A DNA stretch of 64,000 nt from Viscum album (Eukaryota; Streptophyta; Magnoliopsida; Santalales; Viscaceae): contig OY728143.1 of the NCBI GenBank assembly GCA_963277665.1, positions 229,453,591-229,517,590 of the forward strand, written 5' to 3'. Position numbers and translations under genes: made by a program. Positions 37,185-50,402 of the stretch are shown here, piece by piece; within the stretch, counting starts at the first letter, position 1; the number at the start of each line of letters is the position of its first letter. A model generated the notes under the pieces. That model was given only the letters and a program-made list of their open reading frames with translations. It ran no database searches and had not been told where the DNA came from.

Positions 37185-37197
37185 AAAAGGGTGAGAA
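37185..37197 (+). other. Polypurine tract of element C
   Basis: AAAAGGGTGAGAA abuts the 3' LTR start. It differs at only a few positions from Element 1's AAGGGGTGAAGAA. Confidence 0.7.
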
Positions 37198-40100
37198 TTA
37201 AACATCCCATGTTTTTTAAAGGAAACACATTATTCGATAGAGTACAAGATACACCACATCATGCTTAAATGAACAACTAAATATTATCATTTAAATGTTA
37301 CTGTTATAAACCAGTAGTTAGATTGGATAGTATGAACAAGATTAACTGAATTATGATTATATGGTTCAATCATGTATATATAATTTATTATCTATTTACC
37401 AATTCATTATAAATGGATGTAAACCCCTTTTAAAAAAAATGATATGCTTTTTTGAAAAACTATTTAAATGTTCTTAAGTGTGATTTATCTCAATAATTAA
37501 TAAATTCACACATTTTATATTATATTAATGTAATATTTATATAATATATATAATATAATTTTATAAATTAATATTATTTTTTAAGACATGATATAATAAC
37601 AAACCTAATTTTAGTTATAATAGATAAATTTTTATAAAAATAATTTTCTCCCACATTTTGATGGTGTAGTAGTTTCAAATATAGTTTTTGAAACTTTAAT
37701 AAGATATATTTGAAATTATAATGTTCCTATTTTATAGTGGAGTATCAATATTTTTTTTGTTTAAAATTTTGGTATTTTTTAGATATGATTCATTTTATTA
37801 TGAATAGTGAAAAAATATTCTATTTTAATAGAAAACAACATTATCTTAAAATTTATTTATATTGTTAAATTATATATTTGAATGTTTTAAATGTATATTT
37901 GATAAATTATTTATCAATTAATTAAAATTAGTTAAATGGAATAAATTTCGTGTTGAAATTGGATACAAAAACATTATGATCTTTTGAACATTTTAATATT
38001 AATGACATTTTTTCTCATTTTGTCAACGGTGTTTATTATAAATTAGTTTTATCAATTTATATGTTTTAAATATTGTAAAATTGATTCAATATTTGGAATA
38101 ATAATTTAATAATTTAGTAAATAGGTCCCTTTCATTTTGGAAAATATAAATAGTATCTTTATAAATTATTTTTATTACCACATTTAAGTGTAAATCGGGT
38201 AATTATGGGTAAAAAATAATAATATAAAATTTTATAATTTACCCTAACAATTTCCCAAATTTAATTTTATGGTTTATTGTAAAAAATTAATCCTTGGAAT
38301 TATTTTTTGAGATCTTAGATCAACTAGGATGAATTTATGTCATTTATAATATTATATTCCATGGAAAACCAATTTTTTCATTCTTTTGTTTTTACCAGGA
38401 GGAATATATTTCGTATACATTTATATAAAGGTTATATTATAATAAAAATAGTTTTATGAATGATGAAATTTTTACCTAAAACATATAAATTTATTAATAA
38501 TTTTTAGAAAATAATTAATTAAATTAAATTGTGTTACATTAATGATGCAGTTATAGTTTAATTAATAGAAGAATCAAATAAATGATATTAATAATATAAA
38601 AATAAATTTAATTTGAAATAATTGACATCATCCAATATTTTTATAGATTATATTTACATGTCTTAGATGATGTGTAGAGGTTTTTCAAATATAACAATTT
38701 TTTGATCTTTTAAAAAATTGAAATAATGAATACTATCAAAATTGATAATAATGATATTCTTTAATAAATAATATTTTATTAAATGATATAAAATTTATAA
38801 AAATATAATATTCATAAAAATAATAGGTATAAGTCCTATGATATTATAAATGACTCGTTTATTGGACATTTAGCGTGTAATATTATTTACATTAAACATA
38901 AAAGTGTAAAGTACATGATAACACTGTAACAGATAAAATGGGTTAAATAAAGGATTAAACAAAACGATAATGATTAAAAAATATTTAAAACATGTCTAAA
39001 ATTTATTTGATGAAAATTATTCGACCATTATCACCTTAAGGTAAAATTTCAGTTTTTAATAGACCCATTTCTATGAAAATAAAAAATATATTACTTATTT
39101 CGATGATAGTTACAAAATGTCACTCTCTTTGTATTTAATATCTTTTATGTTTCCATGTATGGTCAAAATGAAGAGATAAACAAAAAATTAAATCTATTTT
39201 TATTAAAATTAAATTATTTTTATTATATAAATTAATTATATATTTGAATAAATTATATAATAACCATACAAGATTATTCAATATTAAAACTGTATTTATT
39301 TAATAAAGAAAAAAATAAATTGATTAATATTTATAATATCTTTTTTGATATATATTGGATTATTTATTGTTTATAATTAATTTTATAAATATATATAATA
39401 TATTAGATATTTTTGGATGTTTATATTCTATTTCCCTTTTTTCATGATTTATTTGGAGTAAAATTAAATAAATAGTTTCAAATTTGATAATAATGATATT
39501 TTACTGAATTAATACATTAATAAATTATTTAAAATTAACAAAAATGTTAAATAATCCCAAAGGGGGTAATATATGGTTTAAAATGTCTTCTAATATTCAT
39601 TATTGACTATTTTTAATTATTTGGCTCTATAATATACTTATTATATTTTAATATTTTTTGGATTTTCCAAGAATGGACCTCCCCTCTCCTATAAAAAAGA
39701 ACTCATCCTTCTCATTTCTATACACTTAAAAACCATTTTTATTTGGACACTACCTACCCAAATTCATTCCTATAATCCCTCCCCATATTCTAGAGGCCTT
39801 ATTTTAGGCATAAAAACCTCCTTAGATGTGTTAAGGTTATAATCCAAGGAAAGCGCCTGAAGAAGAGTTATCATTTTTATTAAAGTGTTGGAATTTTATT
39901 TCTTCTTCCAGTACCTTAAAATTTAATTCATCCATGAATAATTAATAAATATAGTATAATATATATACATAGATGTTATTATGTTAATATAATCTCTTAA
40001 ATGCATCTCCACATCTGAAAAATAAGAAAAGAATTAATCGTTTGGGCGTACATGTGAACTATCACCACAACGAATTGATATAATTCATTTTCCATTATCT

Positions 40101-42171
40101 TCAATGAATAATAGTTATATTGGTTAAATTAATGATTATATATTATATTCATGAGATATTTATCATTATAAGTGAATAATATATAAATTAGGTTCTTTCC
40201 TTCCATGCACATAAAAATGATAATGTCGTTTGTGTGTACGTGTGAACTGTCACCTCTACGAAGCAATGTGATTCTTTTTTAATCACCACATAGAATGAAT
40301 AATATATATAATTATATTTGAATTATTAATATGATATTAATTATATTATTATATTTTATAATTATAAAATAATTCATAACTTCCTTCCATAACGGTCAAT
40401 AAAAAATGGAAACATAATTCATTCGTACATATAATCTACCATCTCCATGATTATAACATTGTTCATTTTTCATAACCATGAATAAATGGTTTTTATTAAA
40501 AGGTATAATTTATTTATAAAATTTATTACAATTTCATGAATATTATTATTTAGATTATGGATTAATTTCCACTTTGACTATTGACATCTTACCAACGTAA
40601 TTTTGGATTCATGTACTAAATATCGACAAAACCTCTGACATGAACATTAATAATTGTATAATTATTATAAAATGATATTAATGGATATAAAAGGAGTAAT
40701 AAAAATGAAAAAGTTTCTCCAAAAATTAAATAATTAACATAATTTTATTATTCAGCAAACTGAACGACATAGGTCACGAATCAGACTAAATGTATAGGCT
40801 TCTATCTCTATCTCCCTTCATTGAGGAATTTCATGATTATATGAACCTTTAATCTTTTATAAGTTTTGTATACAGAACCGTTTACATTTTATATCCATAT
40901 TGTGTCTATCCTCATGTCATTTCTTATTTTTTTTTATTCTTCCCTTTCATTTTACTTATGATTTAAATGGTCAAATTGGTATGAGCTGCTTTGAATGCAT
41001 AATGAATTTGTAGAGAAATATTTTTCCCCATGAAAATATTATTTATATTATTTTAAATATTTATTATATGGATATAAAAGTTTTTAAAAAGAAATTATAT
41101 CAATATTTTGAATTTAATTCAATGGTTTTCAAATTTAATCTTTTATTATGTCATATATAGAATGTTTTCCCAAAAGTCAAAAGTAATGCTTCTTAACATT
41201 TACTGCAAAAAAAAAATCTCTAACTCAATGACCATTATTTTATATTTGGAATCCTTTTAAAGCCTTAAATTTTTTAAAAGAAAAATAAATCCATCATTCC
41301 ATTATTTGGGTATTTTGGTATTGAATCTTGTTTTAAAAATGGATTGTTTAATTGAATTCCTTGAATTTATTTCTTATGATGGAAAATAAAATTTTAGGAG
41401 TGAAATTATGAAAATTAAATTCATTTATGTGTTATGATTAAATAATGGTACTTGGAAATTTGATGGTATGTTAAGTAATAATAAAACGATGTGTGGAATC
41501 GTGATAAACAAAGGATATGTGATTATGTTAAAACCTTTAATTCATTTGGTACGGAAATAAACCATATGACCATTCCATTTATAAGAGTGACATGCATGAA
41601 ATTAGACCGTATAGTTTTTCCATTATAAGAGTGGAATGTATTATTATGTCCCAAGTTATCTTTTCGTATTTTCTATTCCTTATAATAGTTTTATGTTAAT
41701 CTTAGGATTTAAAAAAATATTTGAAATGAGATTATTTTCAAAGGAAAGTATTTTCTACCTAATAAGGGTGAAATTTATTACATTATGGTAAATTTTTCAT
41801 GGGTTTTAATGTTTATTAATGGATTAACATTTTCCACATTTTTATATCCATTACTGAGATTTTTATGCTCTTCTCACTTTTTTTATAGTTTTTCATGAGA
41901 CTTAAGGTTGATTAAGGATTTGGAGATTTCGTATTTATTCTCATGAATTTTTTTCATAAATGTGGACATATTTTATTTATAATTGTTTCAGATAATGGAA
42001 AAATTGGGTATTTTTCAGAAGTGTTCACCTTGTATTGTTATAGTTTTGTTATGTATGAGTATGGACAATTTCACTAAATCCATAAACCTAAAAAATATTT
42101 GAATTGTGAATGAAATTAAAAAATCTTTACTTAGCTCAATAGTATGTAATATGTAAGGTTGGGTCCTTTCA
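37198..42171 (+). mobile_element. Element C 3' LTR
   Basis: Starts TTAAACATCCC, a decayed TGTAACATCCC, and ends GGGTCCTTTCA, so the TG/CA rule is nearly kept. A TATA box, TATAAAAAA, lies at 39,690 after a CT-rich run, giving a U3 of about 2.5 kb. The three ~190-bp modules recur near 40,038, 40,222 and 40,418. Confidence 0.75.
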
Positions 42172-42176
42172 ATTAC

Positions 42177-42749
42177 CAGGATACATGACATCATGGAGGC
42201 CAATAATTAAAAATTTCCCTTACATAAGATTCATTTATAATTCTCCATGATATTTTCACTATGATATTATTGTTGGATGCTTTCCATCCTTAGTTATCAT
42301 TTAAATGTAATGTGTTTCTTGTCATTTACCTTACAATGTTGATTATTCTTAATGATTTATGATATATCCAATTATAATTAACCCTTACTAAGAATTTGAG
42401 CTCACCCCATTATTATGTTTTATTATTTCTTATTGATTCATGATATCTTCCATTTTAATTAACCCTTACCAAGCATTCAAGCTCCCCCTATTCTTATTTT
42501 TTATTATTTCCAGGATACCATGAAGTGTTTCATGTTGGATATAGAGGGTTACACTAAGTGGAATAATTATGTTCTCATGGAAAATATTTTTTTATTTTAT
42601 GTTGTAAAATGAAATTCTAATATCAAATATCTATATATTTTTTCAAGCCTAATAAACTATCTGGTCCTTCAAGATATAGTTTCTTGTTTCACATTCAAAT
42701 GTAATTAATTTACCACCGACTTTGGGCTATAAGGGCCATGGTCTTTACA
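42177..42749 (+). mobile_element. 3' LTR of element B, final part
   Basis: Resumes after element C with CCAGGATACATGACATC, which matches about 5,333 in A and 15,262 in B's 5' LTR, and runs to GGCCATGGTCTTTACA. Here the canonical CA end survives, whereas A and B's 5' LTR have TA. Confidence 0.65.
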
Positions 42750-44199
42750 GTTTTTGATAGTATTTTGTTAATATATTTTCTATTATGGTTATAATAAATA
42801 TTTATCATGACGTTAAATGTTAATTTCCCCTTTTATATGTTTTATAATATTATATTAATTTATGAATTTTTGTTTCAATGTAAATTACTCTAGTTTGAAA
42901 CAATCATGAATGATCATGTACACATAGTGTGGTTGAATTGTGAATCATTTTTTCAACACAGGTGGTGTAAAATATCTATAATAGAAACCAAGGTTATCAA
43001 AAATCTTGATTAAATATTTATGAAGAAGAATGAAATTATGGTTCCATCATAAAGTAAAACATTTAATTTATTTTAATTATGGGGTAGAAGAAATCATTGA
43101 CATAAATAAGAAGTTGGTATTGGTAGAAAATCTAAAGGGTGATATTGAAGAGTCCATTAGATGGAGATGGTGAAGCACTATATATTTCATTCAATCATTG
43201 ATATCACATTACGGAAATGAAATTTAGTGAATAGTAATATTATGATATCTATTGGTTATATAGATATATGTTCGATGGAATATCAAAAAAATCACCAAAT
43301 GTTCATACACATGGTCAGTGTATTCATCAGATATAAGAGTAAGATAGATGAATGTTTTTTATAAGAAGATGATATTAAAGTATGGAAGAATAAGATCATA
43401 AAAATATGGATGGGTCATGACACTAAATTTATTGAATATATGTGGATGTGATTTCAAATTATTGTTCCAAGAAAATAATTTTCGTAATTGATATATAATT
43501 CAAGTGATTGATTTAACAAATCATTGGTTGAATAAATTCCAATGGTAGTGGAATCTAAATAAATTTAAAACAAAAATATCTAAAATATCTTTAATGAAAT
43601 CATGTTAAAATAACTAAATATTTTGAATTATTACAAATTTTATATGAAATTTTGATCATTAAAATTTTTTCATTGACTATGATGTATCACATTTAGATAT
43701 TCTATGTATATATAATCTATTAAGAAAATATAATATAAATCATAGAAATTTTAGGATTTAAACACTAGATAAAATTTTGAGAATTTAAGAAAATAGTTCA
43801 CCAAATAAATATTCCCTCTATTGAAAATATTAAATGAAAAAAACTAGTGCATCATAAGATGATAATGAGGTCTTATGGATGGCTGAATGAGCATGGGACT
43901 ATGAGGATGTCTTATGATTTGGAAGACTCATGTAGTCTATATATATTATTTCATATTCATGATGTTCTTCATATTCATTGTTTCTCTATAAGACAAACCT
44001 GATAATAATAATAATAAAATATAAATTTCATATTATATTAATATTCATGATTTATATTTCATCATTCCATATTCATTATAATAATAATTTGGAATTAATT
44101 AATCAAACAATAGTTACATTCTATGTTAATTGAGTTTAATGTATTACATTTTTTATTCAAAATTTTAATTTCTAAACTATATAAATCTAATGTCACTAA
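42750..44199. other. Unrecognised AT-rich sequence
   Basis: This should be the original target DNA to the right of element B. I saw no gene, RNA or known repeat, and no clear match to 8,346-9,781, which would be expected if both were parts of the same older LTR. Confidence 0.4.
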
Positions 44200-47100
44200 A
44201 ATTATTTTATTTTTTATATCAAAAAGTCTAAATTCTATAAGGGTTATTTTTTGAATCAAAATCAAAAAATTTGGTTTTTTGGGTGAGTAGTAGAAAATAC
44301 ATTTTTTATGGAAACTATCATTTTAATAAAAACCTTTACAACGAATAATTTTTCTTTATTTTTTTAAAATTTTATCAGATACACAATTTATTATATAGTT
44401 TAGATAGATTTAATTTTATCTATATTATATATTAATTTTGTAATAAAACCAATTTTATAAATAAAAATACATTAATCCCAAAAAACCATATTTCATCGCA
44501 TTACATGTTCTAATTTTCAAGATAATATTTACCACAAGTTTTTTTTTTAATATGTATTTTACACTTTTAATAAGAATATTTAAAATTTATCAATTTTTTA
44601 ATCTTATATTTTTTCATTATGAATGTTAACTATGGATAAAATGTCTATAGCCATAATAAATGTACAAATGTGTTAAAAGGGTTTAATCTAAAATTATAAT
44701 AGTTAATATGAACTAAAATTTATTTATATCTTATTTTATGGACATATTTCAACCCGATATAGTCTCCTCTTAGAAGTTGAGTCATTATGGGTCCACATGG
44801 GTGGGGTAAGAAAACAATATATTTTAATCATTTTAGAATTTCTACGAGGGCCGCCTCTCTAATTTGTAACGAGACCCCACCTCTCATATTTTCTAGATAC
44901 ATGAATAGCCTCTTAACATAGCTATCCACTACCAAAATCCATTAATAACATCCATTCACACATATTATATTTCCTTTTTCATTATAATTACAATATAGTA
45001 AGTATTTACATATATACCTGTCTCGATTGTCTAAAGAATATGTATTGTTATTAATCATGTTTCTTCTTTTTTCCATTATTTTACCACCATCAAACCTATC
45101 ATAACCCTTTTTATATAATAAATTAAATATATCTATTATATTAAAAGGTTATTATGTTTTATATACTACTTTTACATCTACTTATTCATCTAATAATAAA
45201 TGAAAACATCTTTGTACGTGCGTGTAGACTTCCACCCCGCACGGTGTTGTATTTAATTTTTTATCACCAAATCATATGGATGGTTGTAATAATAGATAAA
45301 AATAAAATAATATTATATATATGTGTGTTATAAATATCAATTTGGAAAGTTAAATAAATATTATAATTCTTTATTTGTCATCCAGTGATAAATAAACACG
45401 TCCCCCATTCCTATGTGTGGACTATCAGCACACAAACCGATGTATTTTATTTTTTAACACCATATTATATAGAAATAATATATATGTTTATTTAAAGAAA
45501 AAATATATTATTTATGGTATAATTATCATTATATTGTTTTAAATAAAAAATTACTTTTTTGCCTTATAATTTTTTGTAAAATAGAAATTTTTCTCAACTA
45601 TATGTCTAGATTGTCATCTCCATGTTTTAAAGTGATTCATTTTTCATTACCCCTAAAATATTTATTTATTGAAGTATAATTAATCAATAATAATAATAAT
45701 AATTTTATTGATAAGGTATAAATGATATAATCTTGTTCTATTTGGTCATAGTCATCCTACTGAATTCATTTTGGGCTTATGAACCAATCATACTCCAACC
45801 ATATAATGTAAACATAATCAATTAATTGATTAATTAAGATATTGTAATAAACAAAATAAGTGAAATCATAAAAATATAATTAAAAATAAATATATTACTA
45901 TTTATTTAAATAATTCATATGACTTTATTATTCAGAAATTTTATGAACATACCTGACAAGTAAAATATTATGTAGGAGATATTCAACAATAAAACCTTAT
46001 TTTAAATTTTTTTTCTATATTAATTTTTTTCCCCATGTAAATATTATTTAGTATATTTGTAAATAATAAAAAAAAAAATTAAAAAGGTCATTTAACATGT
46101 CATTTGACATTCAAACAAAAGAATTATAATGGAATCTTCTTTCATATTTCATAAAAAAAATTATGTTCTATAAAAAGTAAATATTTATTTTATTTTCACA
46201 TATATGACTTCAGAATATATACCCACCTCCAAAAAAATTATTATAAAAATTTCCTACTTCAAGTGATTTTATTTTAAAAAAATCACCATTTTTCTATGTA
46301 TTTTAGTTTTTATAATGAATTTTGAATGGAATGTGATATATCAATATCCAAAAATGTTTGAATTATGGGTTAAAAAGATTTTTATATACGGTTTTTGATG
46401 TAAATGAAATAGTTTAAGTGTTTCATGTATTATATGTTTCTTTTATATTTTTTTATATAGATAGGTGATCCCAATATTGTTGTCCAATGCATTAGGTTAT
46501 GATTATATACTTTAGATAATTATGTTGTAATTAACTGGGTCGGTCATTCCATTTATAAGGGTTCTTGAAATGATTTTATAAAGATGAATCCACAAGAAAA
46601 ATCCATAAATTTTCTATACATCAACATGAATTTTCATCGATTTTTTAATTTTATAATACTTAGTAATGAACTTTTATTTTAAATAATTATTATTCCCTTT
46701 AATGAGGAAAGAGGTTTTTTTACGAATTATTTTTTCATGAGTTATATTATTTATTTAGGAATGTCTCATAATTATAACTATTCAATTATTTATTTATTAA
46801 ATTTTTTTATAAAAAAATTGTACAGTTTATAGAATTATATTTTTAAGGAAATTAATTTTTTGAGTTCATTATTTAGTTTGTTAAATTTAAACTATCTTAT
46901 ATGATCTCATAGTTTTGAAATTGACTAATAGCTTTATAGTATTCAATGTAATATATCTCTTAAAAAATATGTTTCTGTCTATCCCAATTTATCAAAAAAA
47001 TGGGTTTAAGGATGTAAAAGACAAATACTGAAGTCAATTTTAAAATCATATGGACATGATGGGAATAGAATAAGTGATAAATTTTCAATGTATTGAATTG

Positions 47101-47274
47101 TGAAAAAATGGTCACTAAGTGTAAGTAACAACTTTGTAATGCATCTGTTCGTTATCTTATAGCTATAACCAAATTATTTAAATCTATAAATCTGAAAAGG
47201 GACTCATGAATACAAAAAAATGAATTATTATTTAAAGATTAAATTATAGGTTGAATAATGATTGGATCAATATG
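44200..47274 (+). mobile_element. C-related LTR followed by primer-site remnant
   Basis: Homologous to about the last two-thirds of element C's LTR. The three-module array recurs with cores near 45,205, 45,390 and 45,590 in the same order and spacing. At 47,277-47,288 TGGTATTAAATA matches the primer site plus leader of Element 1 (TGGTATCAGAGT, then AAGGTTTAG). It therefore reads as a 5' LTR whose element is cut off about 100 bp later by the GC-rich block. The left end was not identified; it may lie near 43,900. Confidence 0.5.
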
Positions 47275-48099
47275 GATGGTATTAAATAAGGGTTTGGGTA
47301 ATTTTAGTTCCTTGGAAAATAAATATTTCTACCACTAAAATATTTAAATGTATCATTATCATGTGATTGTTTCTAACACTTTTTTCGGGGTGCGCGCTTC
47401 CATCTAGTTGAGGACGAAAGGTGTGATTTTGTTGCCCTACATTCCTGATTTCCAAAGGCGAGGGGAATACATTCCTTTTTCAGGGACGTCTCCTAGTTTA
47501 TTTAAATGGGATGATGGGATGTTGGTTCTTCCTTCCGTGTATTCCTCCACGGAACTCATCCCCTAGTCTGGGTCTCCCTTATAAACTTAAGAAGTTGTTC
47601 TTGAAAATATTCTTAGCAACATATCTTCATTGGCACCAATTAATTACACTGCATCTGTCGGGACATTCCAAAGGGTCTGGTCAGGGCAGCAACCTTCGGT
47701 CAGGGGAGTAGTCACATTGGATATCACTGGCGTGTCTGGAAGCTGGAACACTGGTGCATCTGGGTTTCTTCCCCTTATTATAGGGCTTCTCAAGGGAGCA
47801 GAAGCCCGAGGCATCTCGCGTTGATTTAGAGGAATTATATTCCATAGGGATGTCTCTGAGGTTTTCCTCATCTTCCCATGTTTAACACAGGTTATGCCGC
47901 AAGTTTAACGTCCAGCGGAGATGGATCAGACTGATCAGAACACTGACTAGAGTGGATCAGATGAGTGTAACCCCTAGAGGACACACTGATATAGGTGGGT
48001 TAATATTACCTCATCGGGATGTAGCGGCCCGGGTAAGAATCCAGATGGATAATGGGGTGCCGAGTGAAATGGGTGGTGAATAGGATGGAACCACCATGA

Positions 48100-49130
48100 G
48101 GACAATGGTAATGTTGGTATTGAGTATCAGGGAGACTTCCTATATATCCCCGTGGCAGGGAATCAATGTCCACGTAGTTTAGGAGGGCTATGGGATGTCT
48201 GAGGAGGCGGCCTGTGAGAATGGATGCATGGATGGGACCTGGAGGAAGTAGATCCTCCAGGTTGGGGAATGATCTTCCCAGAACACATGGGATCGAGGGA
48301 TAAATCAGGATGAGTGATGGGTGATGGGCTTTAACCTCATGGTGGCTTCTTATGTATCCTTGTGGCAGGGAATCAAAGTCTGCATAGTTCATCTGATGAG
48401 GACTTACCGTCAATTGGGGACTTCAACGACTTATCGTCGAATGAGGTTGACAACGGCTTACCACTGAATGGGGGAACAACAGCTTACCACTGATTGAGGT
48501 GCACAGTTTAACATCATGAAGGATGGGGGTGAACCATCATAAAGGAGGACCGGGGGCCTAGATAAATTGTGGGCTTGAACCTCGTGAAGTCTTCCTATAT
48601 ACCTCGCCTTGGCAACGATCAAAGACCACATAGATCAAGTATGGGTGTAGGGCTTACACTCTAGGATTCCCAAGGTGTTGGAGAACCGACGTGAAGATGG
48701 TCGGAATGACCAGGTGTTGGGCCTGAACCTCAGGGAGGCTTCCTACATACCCTTCCTTGGCAAGGATCAAAGACCACGTAGTTCATGTAGGATTGGGGCG
48801 TACACTCTGGGTTGCCCAAGGGGTTGGTGAACCGTGGTGAAGGAGGTCGGAGCGACCAGGGTGGTGGGATTAAACCATAGGGAGGATTCCTATGTACCCT
48901 ACCTTGGCATGGATCAAAGACCATGTAGTTCAGATTGGGAGTAGGGATTACACTCTAGGCGACCCGAGGTGTTGGTGAACTGACTTGAAGGATGTCAGAA
49001 TGACCGGGGTGGTGGTCTTGAACCTCAAGGAGGCTTCCTATGCACACTACCTTGGCAGGGATCAAAGACCATGTAGTTCAGAAGGGGTGTGGGGCTTACA
49101 CTCTTGGATGCCCGAGGTGTATTTGATGGT
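48100..49130. repeat. Tandem repeat of about 148-bp units
   Basis: A core reading CTTCCTAYATACC, GGCARGGATCAAAG, CCACGTAGTTC recurs at 48,136, 48,346, 48,591, 48,739, 48,886 and 49,034. The last four are spaced 148, 147 and 148 bp; the first two are looser (210 and 245 bp). A related core (CCTACGTATCCC, GGGAATCAAG, TACGTAGTTCT) recurs at seven places in 56,288-61,097. Confidence 0.85.
48401..48507. repeat. Minisatellite, 27 bp x 4
   Basis: GACTTACCGTC- and GGCTTACCACTG-like units start at 48,401, 48,428, 48,455 and 48,481. The array is inserted between two ~148-bp-type units and explains the longer 245-bp spacing there. Confidence 0.8.
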
Positions 49131-50402
49131 CGATGCTTGCTCTAATCTCATGTGAGTCATGCTCGATGGGAGAAACAAGAGACAACAAAGACTTGATGAT
49201 CACGTCGTGAAAGGTGCATCAATGGGAAGTGGAGTGGGGCCCCCACGTGGTTAGCGGCCTAATGAGGAAACCGGGGCCTATGCGTTGTTAGCAGCTCTAA
49301 GAGGTAGGGACTTACTCCAGGATGGAGGCCTAGTGGAGACAAATCCCAGCGGGAGAGGGATTTGGAACCAAAGAAAGGAGGGGCAAGGATGCTTCCTCAG
49401 GTAAGAAAAGCAAGGGGCTTACACTAGGGTGGTTTCCCTTTCCTCGCGTGCGAGGCATGAGGCAAGGTCATAGTTTAACTTCATGTGCTGAGGATGATGG
49501 CACTTGGAAGTTTAACGTCCTGAAGCTTAGATGAAGGTAGGTGCGCTCCTCACCCCTATGACCTACACAACTGGCACCCGTTACACCTTGGTGAAGCAAA
49601 GGGACATGCAATGTCGTGTTGAGGGGGTGTTATGGAGCGAACCATTAGGGGGTCCACGTTATCATGACTATGAGAAGAAGAAATAGCCATTATCATGCCT
49701 ATGTGAAGAAGCATGAGGTGAAGTAACACAACGGGAAGTATCATCCAAGGGACTTTGAAATTGATTCGTGCAAACCTAAAGGGTCGCACGGGAAAAGAGG
49801 TTGCAGAGAAAAGGGGTTCACAGGTAGAATCTTTGTGAAGCTCTGGTGCCTCATGAAGTGGAGGGACTCCACGAAGGGATGTGCTTCGCGAAGTGTAGTC
49901 GCATAGGCTAGGGATAGGTAATAGGTGCCTATGTGAGGAGATTCGCGAAGTGGAAAGGGATTCACGAAGCAATACCCCATGAAGCAAGGGTGACTTGCAA
50001 AGCATGGAATTGTGAAGCAATGTGCTTCGAGATGCACAGTGACCTGGCCTTGGGACTTGGGTTACATGTGCATGGAGGGTGCTTCACGAAGCGTAAGTGC
50101 TCCGTGAAGACCCGAGTCCCCTTGGGGATCTCCTTCCTCCGCAAAGACCTGTAGGCTTTGCGAAAGGCATCCCTCTAGGATGAGGGGCTCAATTAAGGCC
50201 AAGGGGGAGGTACTTCGTGGAGAAAAAGTACCTTGAGGAGCTCATGGTTCACTGAGCAATAAGTGCTTTGCGATTCGGGATCTAGGAAGGTGAAGGGTCA
50301 TAGATTCCTTCCCCCAGGCTCGAGGGGATCTAGGTATTTATAGGCAAGAGGTGTCGCGAAGCAGGGTTCTCTCGGCGCAAAGATGGAATTTGCTTCATGG
50401 TG
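49131..50402. other. GC-rich spacer with CGAAG motifs
   Basis: No supported gene. Many variants of the palindrome-based word TTCGCGAAG occur, exact at 49,885 and 49,942 and in decayed forms such as TTCACGAAG, CATGAAG and GTGAAG. More follow at 50,985 and 51,198. Open frames on both strands here are side effects of GC-rich repeats. Confidence 0.5.

Larger units (their letters stand above)
35576..37197 (+). mobile_element. Element C internal region
   Basis: 1,622 bp with no recognisable pol domain. A less AT-rich stretch at about 35,898-36,020, just after TTTTAGAAAA, sits where gag begins in Element 1 (TTTTAGAAAATGG) and may be a gag-start remnant, but no protein similarity is convincing. Otherwise only AT-rich sequence is seen. 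Confidence 0.55.
30637..42171 (+). mobile_element. Element C: non-autonomous element with giant LTRs
   Basis: About 11.5 kb. Two direct repeats of 4,939 bp (30,637-35,575) and 4,974 bp (37,198-42,171) flank only 1,622 bp. A tRNA-Met-like primer site follows the first repeat and a polypurine tract precedes the second, so these are LTRs rather than a simple tandem duplication. The near-matching target duplication and rejoining flanks agree. No pol and no clear gag were found. LTR divergence is roughly 20-25% where sampled, older than Element 1. It belongs with large-LTR non-autonomous (LARD/TR-GAG-like) derivatives. Confidence 0.8.

Noticed and set aside
30637..37197. Simple tandem duplication as explanation of the 6.56-kb repeat offset
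   Set aside because: A primer site after the first repeat, a polypurine tract before the second, and target-duplication-like flanks that rejoin element B's LTR fit an LTR retrotransposon better.
47511..48413. Several short open frames on both strands in 47.5-48.4 kb
   Set aside because: They overlap each other and the tandem repeats, and none shows a recognisable domain.
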